Assembly (NCBI GenBank): GCA_947627335.1
Contig: CANQVQ010000042.1
Span: forward strand, 1 to 14,053
Direction: 5' to 3'
Length of the DNA stretch: 14,053 nucleotides
Origin: an uncultured Clostridia bacterium
Lineage (GTDB): Bacteria; Bacillota; Clostridia; Oscillospirales; CAG-382
In this document: piece after piece, positions 7,152 through 12,755 of the stretch
Numbering within the stretch: the stretch's first letter is position 1
Layout: the number at the start of each line of letters is the position of its first letter
Notes under the pieces: model-generated
What the model saw: only the letters and a program-made list of their open reading frames with translations
Databases searched by the model: none
Told to the model about the DNA's origin: nothing
Made by a program: the position numbers and the translations under genes

Positions 7152-7403
7152 ATGAAAAGTGTCAAGAGCATTCAGCAGTCCTGTGGGTATCAGTACCGAG
7201 TGGTGCTGGATACGGTCAGCGACGTCAACGAGTTCAACAGGATCGCCCATTCCTGCCCGGGTGAGGTCTATCTGGTCGGGGAGAATATGAAAATCAACGC
7301 GAAGAGCCTGCTCGGTGCGCACATGGCGCATGTGGCGTGGGACGTGCTTTATGTGGAAGCGGATTTTGACTGCTACCACAAGTTTGAACGGTTCATCGTC
7401 TGA
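7152..7403 (+). CDS. HPr-family-like small protein lacking the phosphorylatable histidine
   Basis: 83 residues. The start is ATG 7152: AAGGAGGG (7137-7144) lies 7 nt before it but only 1 nt before the in-frame ATG at 7146. The segment MKINAKSLLGAHMA (46-59) matches the HPr regulatory-serine region (NAKSIMG; Ser52 corresponds to Ser46), and the preceding FNRIAHSCPGEVYLVG fits the helix and strand around it. The GLHARPA active-site loop with His15 is missing; that position falls in TVSDVNEF. It therefore should not carry phosphate between EI and EII. It resembles the regulatory paralogue Crh, where His15 is Gln, and related degenerate HPr proteins of Clostridia. It may be a target of HPr kinase or act by binding a partner such as CcpA; that is inference. 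It stands alone, with its own promoter and terminator. Confidence 0.72.
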   Translation: MKSVKSIQQSCGYQYRVVLDTVSDVNEFNRIAHSCPGEVYLVGENMKINAKSLLGAHMAHVAWDVLYVEADFDCYHKFERFIV

Positions 7404-7420
7404 CAACGGGAATCGGAAGG

Positions 7421-7457
7421 GCGGAAGGCGGACGAAATCGTTCGGCTTCCGCTTTTC
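7421..7457 (+). terminator. Intrinsic terminator of the HPr-like gene
   Basis: GCGGAAG (7421-7427) pairs with CTTCCGC (7446-7452), with a further inner CGAA/TTCG pairing, and TTTT follows at 7453-7456. It begins 17 bp after the stop codon. Confidence 0.8.
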
Positions 7458-7490
7458 ATTATCGTGACAAACACGATTACGGCGTTACGT

Positions 7491-7513
7491 CCGCCTGCGG
7501 GGCGGGTTTTATT
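7491..7513 (+). terminator. Second terminator-like hairpin in the HPr-ribF gap
   Basis: CCGCC (7491-7495), loop TGCGG, GGCGG (7501-7505), then GTTTTATTT. The stem is short but GC-only and a T-rich tract follows directly. It may back up the terminator at 7421. Confidence 0.5.
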
Positions 7514-7531
7514 TCCCGACAGAGGGTTTTT

Positions 7532-7560
7532 CGGACCGATGTGTCCGCTTTCCGCTTTTT
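7532..7560 (+). terminator. Third hairpin with T-run before the ribF promoter (weak)
   Basis: CGGAC (7532-7536) and GTCCG (7543-7547) form a 5-bp stem with a 6-nt loop. CTTT follows, and six T's lie at 7555-7560. A TTTTT run also precedes the stem (7527-7531). It is only suggestive of a terminator. Confidence 0.3.
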
Positions 7561-7583
7561 TCGTTACTTTTCCGGGAAATGAC

Positions 7584-7612
7584 TTGACAAACCGGTAAAA
7601 AACGGGTATCAT
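7584..7612 (+). promoter_or_regulatory. Promoter of ribF and the PBP5-like gene
   Basis: TTGACA (7584-7589), a 17-bp spacer and TATCAT (7607-7612). A start near 7619 leaves about 25 nt before the ATG at 7644, too short for an FMN riboswitch, so ribF expression is probably not flavin-controlled by RNA here. Confidence 0.87.
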
Positions 7613-7643
7613 AGAATGGAAACCAAAAGGGACGGACGGTGCG

Positions 7644-8570
7644 ATGGAAGAAGTCGGGGTGTATCGGGAATCGGACGGGACGGCGTTTCCGCGCCGCCCG
7701 GTCGCGGTCGCGATCGGTATGTTCGACGGGGTCCATATCGCCCACCGGGCGCTCCTGCGATGCCTGTGTGCGCTCGCATCGACCTGCGGGGCGGCGCCGG
7801 TCGTGTTCACGTTTTCGGAAAATCCGAAGCGGGCGCAGGCGCTCTCCGACGAAGCCGAACGGCTGGAGCTGTTCTCGTCGCTCGGCGTATCCGGGACGTA
7901 TATCGCCGATTACGGCGCTTTGCGGGGGCTTTCCTGCGCGGAATTTGCGCGGAGGTACCTGCGGGAGCGGCTGGATTGCCGCGCCGTCGCGGTCGGGAGC
8001 GATTTTCGGTTCGGGAAGGACCGCGCCGGGGACTGCGAAACCATGCGCTCGCTGTTTCCGCGCACGGAGGTCCTGCCGCCGGTCCTGCTGGACGGCGTGA
8101 AGGTCTCTTCGACCGAGATCCGCAGGCGGCTGCTCTGCGGGGACGTCGAAGGGGCGGGGGAAATGCTCGGTCGCCCGTACGGGTTTTGCCTGCCGGTGCG
8201 CCGGGGGCGTTCGCTTGCGCGGGAGCTGGGATTCCCGACGCTCAATCAGAGCCCGCCGGCGGGGCGGGTCCTGCCCCGGTTCGGGGTGTATGAAACGGAA
8301 GTCTTTTTTGGCGGTGGGCATTACCGCGGGGTGACGAACGTCGGGATCAAGCCGACGGTCACGTCCGACGGTCTGCCGCTGTTGGAAACGCACCTGCTCG
8401 GCTACGGCGGGGGCGAACTGTATGGGGAAACCGTGCGCGTGTCCTTCCTGCGGATGCTGCGGGAGGAGCGGCGGTTTGAAACGGTGGAAGCGCTGCGGGC
8501 GCAGATGGCGCGGGATGTCCGTGCGGTCGCATCCGCGAAGGAGGGACGGAATGCGCAAGAAAACGCGTAG
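7644..8570 (+). CDS. ribF: Bifunctional riboflavin kinase / FAD synthetase
   Basis: A 308-residue cytosolic enzyme that phosphorylates riboflavin to FMN and adenylates FMN to FAD. The N-terminal nucleotidyltransferase domain carries GMFDGVHIAH (25-34, the GxFDGxHxGH nucleotide-binding motif), VGSDFRFGKDRAGD (117-130) and SSTEIRR (155-161). The C-terminal riboflavin-kinase domain has GFPTLNQ (196-202, the PTxN magnesium/ATP motif), GVTNVGIKPTV (229-239), LETHLLGY (247-254, with the conserved catalytic-position Glu248) and LYGETVRVSFLRMLREERRF (259-278). Length and order match normal RibF (about 310). Small departures such as HIAH for HxGH and PTLN for PTAN do not remove key residues. The ATG follows AAAAGGGA by 11 nt. 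The usual partner truB is absent upstream; the gene instead overlaps the PBP5-like gene by 20 bp. Confidence 0.95.
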   Translation: MEEVGVYRESDGTAFPRRPVAVAIGMFDGVHIAHRALLRCLCALASTCGAAPVVFTFSENPKRAQALSDEAERLELFSSLGVSGTYIADYGALRGLSCAEFARRYLRERLDCRAVAVGSDFRFGKDRAGDCETMRSLFPRTEVLPPVLLDGVKVSSTEIRRRLLCGDVEGAGEMLGRPYGFCLPVRRGRSLARELGFPTLNQSPPAGRVLPRFGVYETEVFFGGGHYRGVTNVGIKPTVTSDGLPLLETHLLGYGGGELYGETVRVSFLRMLREERRFETVEALRAQMARDVRAVASAKEGRNAQENA

Positions 8571-9999
8571 AAATATACGGGCGACGGCGGTCCTTCTGCT
8601 GTTCGTCTGCCTGCTTTCGGTACTTCCGGCGGAAGTTTCCGCGACCGGGGAGCAGTCCACAGCCCCGACGCTCGTCAACGCGACGGCGGCTTACTGCGTC
8701 GATACGGCGCAGGTGTTGACCAGCACACGCGGGGACGAGACGTTCGCGCCCGGCGTGCTGACCAAGCTCGCGTCGCTGATGACGGCGCGGGACCTTCTGA
8801 ATGACTGCGATGTGCCGCTGGACCGGGAGATCACCGTCAAGCAGGCGTGGGTGCAGGGGAAGTACGCGGTCGGCGACCGCAGCTCGCCCTACCTCGGTCT
8901 GGCGGAAGGGGAGACCTATTCGCTGGAATACCTGTTCGCCACGTCGCTGGTCGCAAACGCCAACGACGCGTGCGCCTGCCTCGTGCATTACTGCGCCGAA
9001 ACGCTGATGTCCGTTTCTCCGGCGGAAGCCGAAAGCGAATTCCTCAAGCGTATGAACGACAACGCAAAGGAACTCGGGCTGGAGCATACGGTCTTCGGCG
9101 ACACGATCGGCTACGGCGGGAGCGGGACGACGACGGTCACGGACGCCGTCCGGCTGGCTGCCGCGTTCTACCGCCGCAACGACCTCGTGGAGCTTTCCAA
9201 CCGCGAGTCCTACGGGTCGATCCACAATAAGAACTACCTCAAGTCCTCGTTCGTCGTGGACGGGTACCTGCTGGAGGACGCGGTTGGTCTGATCGCGGGG
9301 CAGGCGACGGATGCGGGGAATTACTGCGTCCTGACCGCTTGCGAGAAGGACGGCATCGCGTACGTTTTCGCCGTCATGGGCGCACCGGGCGCACAGGTGG
9401 ACGGCGGGAGGACCTGGTTCGACCCCGGCAACGCCTACGAGGATATGCTGAAAATGGTCCCGTATGTGCTCGGGCACTATGCGCTGAAGTCCATCTGCGA
9501 CACGATCGAGCCGATCGTCGAACTGCGCACGGGCGAGGGCGCGGAAACGGATTACCTGATGCTGATCCCCGCCGAGGCGGTCGAGCTGATGGTCCCGAAC
9601 GGCGACGACCACCCGATCACGAAGCAGATCACGTTCGATTCGGAAAAGATCTACGAGAGCGAATTCAATGGCACGAACCACCCCACGATCGATCCGCCGG
9701 TCAAGCAGGGGGACGTGCTGGGAAGCGTTTCGTTCCTGCAGGACGGGGAAGTGATCGCGACGGTGGACCTGGTCGCACGGGATTCGATCAATACGGACGC
9801 GTTCAAGAGCGTGATCGCCGGTCTCGGGGATTTCCTGTTCGACGGGGCGATGGGGAAGCTGCTGCGCATCGTGTTCGCGATCATCGCGGTGTGGATTTTG
9901 ATCACGATCGTGGTGCTGATCGTCCGTGCCGTCATGTGGTTCCGCCGTCGGGAGAAAGAAAAACGCAAGAGAAAGCCTAAGAATGTGAACAAATCGTGA
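8551..9999 (+). CDS. PBP5/DacA-like protein with all three catalytic motifs degraded (predicted pseudoenzyme)
   Basis: 482 residues. The ATG at 8551 has a strong AAGGAGGGA site just upstream inside the ribF tail and overlaps ribF by 20 bp. A signal peptide (1-31, ending VSA) and a C-terminal helix (about 440-465) followed by a basic tail predict a surface protein anchored in the membrane. The middle is a D,D-carboxypeptidase (peptidase S11) fold, recognisable from LMTARDLL, LEYLFATSLVANANDACACLV, NAKELGLEHTVFGDTIGYGG and AGNYCVLTACEKDG, with the beta-rich C-terminal domain at about 320-420. Alignment by eye puts VLTK (69-72) where SxxK belongs, NAN (136-138) at SxN, and IAG (248-250) at KTG. 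The nucleophilic Ser is therefore lost, as are the second-motif Ser and third-motif Lys. The frame is intact, so it is likely a retained non-catalytic peptidoglycan or partner-binding protein. Confidence 0.85.
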   Translation: MRKKTRRNIRATAVLLLFVCLLSVLPAEVSATGEQSTAPTLVNATAAYCVDTAQVLTSTRGDETFAPGVLTKLASLMTARDLLNDCDVPLDREITVKQAWVQGKYAVGDRSSPYLGLAEGETYSLEYLFATSLVANANDACACLVHYCAETLMSVSPAEAESEFLKRMNDNAKELGLEHTVFGDTIGYGGSGTTTVTDAVRLAAAFYRRNDLVELSNRESYGSIHNKNYLKSSFVVDGYLLEDAVGLIAGQATDAGNYCVLTACEKDGIAYVFAVMGAPGAQVDGGRTWFDPGNAYEDMLKMVPYVLGHYALKSICDTIEPIVELRTGEGAETDYLMLIPAEAVELMVPNGDDHPITKQITFDSEKIYESEFNGTNHPTIDPPVKQGDVLGSVSFLQDGEVIATVDLVARDSINTDAFKSVIAGLGDFLFDGAMGKLLRIVFAIIAVWILITIVVLIVRAVMWFRRREKEKRKRKPKNVNKS

Positions 10000-10026
10000 A
10001 TTTTTGCAAAAAAGGGAAAAATCCTC

Positions 10027-10055
10027 TTGCAATCCGTTCGCGAATGTGCTATACT
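10027..10055 (+). promoter_or_regulatory. Promoter of secG
   Basis: TTGCAA (10027-10032), a 17-bp spacer and TATACT (10050-10055), with an extended -10 TG at 10047-10048. The -35 is imperfect but the -10 is strong. The leader is about 48 nt to the ATG at 10110. No clear terminator for the preceding gene is present in 10000-10026. Confidence 0.82.
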
Positions 10056-10109
10056 GCTTATGCTTGCGCGGTGTGACCGCGTGAATGTCGGAAAGGAATG
10101 GAAAAAGAT

Positions 10110-10436
10110 ATGACGATCCTGCAATATATCATCGGTTCTGTGATTCTGGTGCTGGCGGTGGTGCTGATTTTCATGATCACGCGTCAGCAGGGCAAGCGCA
10201 AGGGGTTGGAAAACGTCATCAGCGGCAACTCCTCGACGAACTCCTACCTCAACAAGACGGAAGCCGCCAAGAAGGGTAAAAAGTTCGAGAAATGGACGGT
10301 GTATTGCTCCATCGTTTTCGTCGTGCTGGTCATCGCTCTGTACACGGTCACGTCGCTTGCGAAACGGTCGCCCAACGATACGACCTCCGATACGTCCGCC
10401 GAAACGTCGTCCGTCGCGTCCGAAACGCAGGAATAA
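10110..10436 (+). CDS. secG: SecG subunit of the Sec protein translocase, with a hydrophilic C-terminal tail
   Basis: 108 residues. Two membrane helices (about 5-24 and 63-84) flank the cytoplasmic loop RQQGKRKGLENVISGNSS, which matches the SecG hallmark Q-x-GK-x-x-GL with ISG-G/N. This small subunit assists SecYE/SecA in moving unfolded proteins through the cytoplasmic membrane. Two in-frame ATGs exist: 10098 directly abuts the AAAGGA site (10092-10097), which is too close, while 10110 lies 12 nt away and gives the usual MTxLQ-type start, so 10110 is preferred. The second helix is followed by a Ser/Thr/Glu-rich tail of about 24 residues (NDTTSDTSAETSSVASETQE) that typical SecG lacks and that would lie outside the membrane. 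It is monocistronic, with its own promoter and terminator. Confidence 0.9.
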   Translation: MTILQYIIGSVILVLAVVLIFMITRQQGKRKGLENVISGNSSTNSYLNKTEAAKKGKKFEKWTVYCSIVFVVLVIALYTVTSLAKRSPNDTTSDTSAETSSVASETQE

Positions 10437-10451
10437 GGCGAAAAGTGCATG

Positions 10452-10480
10452 AAAAACGTCCCGGTTTCGGGACGTTTTTT
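10452..10480. terminator. Bidirectional terminator between secG and rnj
   Basis: AACGTCCCG (10455-10463), loop GTTT and CGGGACGTT (10468-10476) form a strong hairpin. On the + strand the T-run at 10475-10480 ends secG transcripts. On the - strand the A-run at 10452-10456 becomes a T-run, so the same element can stop transcripts coming from the convergent RNase J gene. Confidence 0.88.
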
Positions 10481-10521
10481 GCGTTTGGCGACGGGTTAGG
10501 ACGCCGAACGGGTTTTGCGAT

Positions 10522-10543
10522 GGGGGCGAAAGCCCCCGCTTTT
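10522..10543 (+). terminator. GNRA-loop hairpin followed by TTTT
   Basis: GGGGGC (10522-10527), a GAAA tetraloop and GCCCCC (10532-10537), then GC and TTTT at 10540-10543. It is a very stable stem 42 bp after the secG terminator. It would act on the + strand as a backup; no T-run follows on the - strand, where it may protect the RNase J transcript 3' end. Confidence 0.5.
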
Positions 10544-10596
10544 CATTCGCGTCCCGCGGTTTGGCGCTTTCGGTGCGTTTCGGTAGAATCGACGTT

Positions 10597-10675
10597 TTCG
10601 GGGGGCAAAGCGATCTTGTCGGGGGCAAAAGACCGCCCGACCGGCGAACACGTCGCCGTGACCGTGCCCCCCGAA
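10597..10675 (-). repeat. 11-bp perfect inverted repeat downstream of rnj
   Basis: TTCGGGGGGCA (10597-10607) and TGCCCCCCGAA (10665-10675) are exact reverse complements 57 nt apart, starting 5 bp beyond the RNase J stop. In the - strand transcript they could close a long-range stem enclosing a smaller CGGCGA/TCGCCG hairpin. It lacks a T-run directly after it. Its role as part of the 3' UTR is unproven. Confidence 0.5.
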
Positions 10676-10680
10676 GCGTA

Positions 10681-12516
10681 TTACCTGTCCACCTCGGTGA
10701 TCAGCGTGACGATGACCGGCTTGCGACGGGTCTTTTGGAAGATGATGTTGAACATATCGTCCTTCAGGCGGGCGCCGAGGGCGGTCGGGTCGGTCAGACC
10801 GCGGTCGAGCGATTTCTGCAGCAGCTTGCGCGCCATGTCCGCGAGGTAGCGGAGCAGTTCTTCGCTCTCCTTGACGTAGACGAACCCACGGGTGACGATC
10901 TCCGGTCCGAACGACAGCTCGCCTTCGCGGTCGATGCCCGCCGTGAGGAACACGACGCCGCTTTCGGACAGGTTGGTGCGGTCGCGCAGGACCGCCGATT
11001 CCACGCCGTCTCCGCCGCCGCTGTCGATCATGACCGTACCCGCTTCGACCGTCCCCGCCTCGTGGATCCCGTTGCGGTCCAGTTCGATGATGCGGCCGGC
11101 TTCCGGCAGGAGGACGTTCTTGGACTTCATGCCGAGTTCCTTGGCGAGGTTCGCGTGGGCGACGAGGTGCTTGTATTCGCCGTGCAGCGGGACGAAGCAG
11201 TCCGCGTGCACGAGGCTGTGCAGCAGCTTGAGTTCCTCCCGGCAGGCGTGCCCGGAAACGTGTACGTCGTCCGTGCGGTCGGTGATGACCGACACATTGC
11301 GCTTGTACAGCTCGTTGATGATGGTCGTGACCAGTTTCTCGTTGCCGGGGATGCAGGAGGCGGACAGCACGACGAGGTCGGTCGGACCGAGCGACACCAT
11401 CGGGTGCGCCCCGAACGCCATGCGGTAGAGCGCACTCATAGGCTCGCCCTGGCTGCCGGTCGTGATGATCGCGATCTTTTCGGGGGGATAATGCTTGCAG
11501 TCGGCGAGGTCGATGACCAGCCCTTCGGAGATCGTGATATACCCCAATTCCTGCGCCGCACGCAGGACGTTCTGCAGGCTCCGCCCGGTCAGGGCGACCT
11601 TGCGTCCGCAGCGGGCGCACGCCTCGAGGATCTGCTGGACGCGGTGGACGTTCGAGGAGAAGGTGGCGATGACCACCCGCCGCTGATCGTCGTTGAAGAT
11701 GCGGTCGAAGGACGCGGTCAGCGTGCTTTCGCTCGGCGTATAGCCGGGTCGTTCGGCGTTCGTGGAGTCGCACAGCAGCAGCCGGACCCCCTGCTTGCCG
11801 AGTTCGGCGAAGCGACCGAGGTCGATCGGCGTCGTGCCGATGGGGGTGAAGTCGATCTTGAAGTCCCCGGTGTGAATGATGCGCCCGCAGGGGGTCGTGA
11901 TGCAGAGCGCGACCGCGTCGGGCATGGAATGGTTGACGTGGATGAATTCGACGTCGAACGCGCCGAGCGTGATGACCTCGCCCGCACGGACCTCGTACAG
12001 GTCGTCGGTGCGGATGTTGTGCTCGTTGAGCTTGCCGTCGAGGATCCCGAGCGTCAGGCGGGTGCCGTACACGTCGCACTTGACCTTCTTGAGCAGGTAG
12101 GGGACCGCACCGATGTGGTCCTCGTGTCCGTGGGTCAGGATCAGACCGCGCAGCCTTTGCGCGTTGCGCTGGAGGTAGGTGAAGTCCGGGGTGACGACGT
12201 CGACGCCGGGCATATCCTCCTTCGGGAAGGAGATGCCGCAGTCGACGACGATGATGTCCTCCCCGTACTCGAACGCGGTGATGTTCATGCCGATGCCGTC
12301 CACGCCGCCGAGCGGAATGATCCGAACGGGGGCGGAAGCGGCGGGGGCGCTCCGAACGCTGTGTCCGCGCCGTGCGGGCGGGACGGCGGTCTTGGGTTCG
12401 CCGGCGGAAGCGGCTTTGCCGTTCCGACGGTTGGCGGTCGCCGGGTCGGCGACGGGTGCTTTCCGGGATTTCGCGTTCTCATTCCGCGAGGGTTCCCGGT
12501 CGATTTTCTTTCTCAT
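10681..12516 (-). CDS. rnj: Ribonuclease J with a basic N-terminal extension
   Basis: 611 residues, read leftward from ATG 12514-12516, with AAAGGAG about 4 nt upstream. RNase J is the metallo-beta-lactamase/beta-CASP ribonuclease of Gram-positives (endonuclease and 5'-3' exonuclease) in mRNA turnover and rRNA maturation. Visible motifs: IIPLGGVDGIGMN (66-78), the zinc motif LTHGHEDHIG (127-136), HSMPD (196-200), HTGDFKID (215-222), CDSTNAERPG (249-258), the beta-CASP segments ATFSSNVHRVQQ and TTGSQGEP, SGHA, and PLHGEYKHL toward the end, with the dimerisation domain at the C-terminus. The first about 62 residues are rich in Lys, Arg, Ala and Pro, are probably disordered, and are absent from the roughly 555-residue B. 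subtilis enzymes. They may bind RNA or ribosomes (inference). It has its own promoter and is convergent with secG. Confidence 0.96.
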   Translation of the reverse strand: MRKKIDREPSRNENAKSRKAPVADPATANRRNGKAASAGEPKTAVPPARRGHSVRSAPAASAPVRIIPLGGVDGIGMNITAFEYGEDIIVVDCGISFPKEDMPGVDVVTPDFTYLQRNAQRLRGLILTHGHEDHIGAVPYLLKKVKCDVYGTRLTLGILDGKLNEHNIRTDDLYEVRAGEVITLGAFDVEFIHVNHSMPDAVALCITTPCGRIIHTGDFKIDFTPIGTTPIDLGRFAELGKQGVRLLLCDSTNAERPGYTPSESTLTASFDRIFNDDQRRVVIATFSSNVHRVQQILEACARCGRKVALTGRSLQNVLRAAQELGYITISEGLVIDLADCKHYPPEKIAIITTGSQGEPMSALYRMAFGAHPMVSLGPTDLVVLSASCIPGNEKLVTTIINELYKRNVSVITDRTDDVHVSGHACREELKLLHSLVHADCFVPLHGEYKHLVAHANLAKELGMKSKNVLLPEAGRIIELDRNGIHEAGTVEAGTVMIDSGGGDGVESAVLRDRTNLSESGVVFLTAGIDREGELSFGPEIVTRGFVYVKESEELLRYLADMARKLLQKSLDRGLTDPTALGARLKDDMFNIIFQKTRRKPVIVTLITEVDR

Positions 12517-12627
12517 AGTACTCCTTTGCTTTGCTTGGTTTTGGGTTTATCTTTTCCCGCGGAAGGCGCGCTTTCGCGGTACGGAACGAATGTAGCGGCG
12601 TCGGCGGTCCGACAGACCAACTATTCT

Positions 12628-12656
12628 ATGATACGCTATTTTTTCGGTTTTGTCAA
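12628..12656 (-). promoter_or_regulatory. Strong promoter of rnj
   Basis: On the - strand TTGACA (12656-12651), a 17-bp spacer and TATCAT (12633-12628). Transcription from about 12621 gives a leader of about 105 nt before the ATG at 12516. The leader contains a possible CCGCG/CGCGG stem, and is the longest 5' UTR I can place in this window. Confidence 0.88.
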
Positions 12657-12686
12657 GAGGGGAAGCCCATATTTTTCGGCTCGACA

Positions 12687-12729
12687 AATTCCCAAAGGAA
12701 ATTCCACGGCGAAATCCCCTTTGGGAATT
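12687..12729. terminator. 12-bp perfect inverted repeat, probable terminator of the CAP gene
   Basis: AATTCCCAAAGG (12687-12698) and CCTTTGGGAATT (12718-12729) are exact reverse complements around a 19-nt loop. It lies 27 bp beyond the stop of the leftward CAP gene and 31 bp ahead of the rnj -35. On the - strand only a short T-run follows the stem, whereas on the + strand CGATTTTT follows, so it may work in either direction. The AT-rich composition differs from its surroundings. Confidence 0.6.
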
Positions 12730-12755
12730 CGATTTTTGAACGACGGGAACGGACG

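Noticed and set aside
7613..7643. FMN riboswitch ahead of ribF
   Set aside because: Only about 25-30 nt lie between the promoter start site and the ATG, too short for the aptamer, and no RFN-type conserved segments are seen.
8422..8550. Extended start of the PBP5-like protein inside ribF
   Set aside because: The extension has no family match and would displace the signal peptide from the N-terminus; ATG 8551 has a strong ribosome site.
10098..10109. Earlier ATG for secG
   Set aside because: It directly abuts AAAGGA, leaving no spacing; 10110 also fits the usual SecG N-terminus. Some doubt remains because the 12-nt spacing is long.
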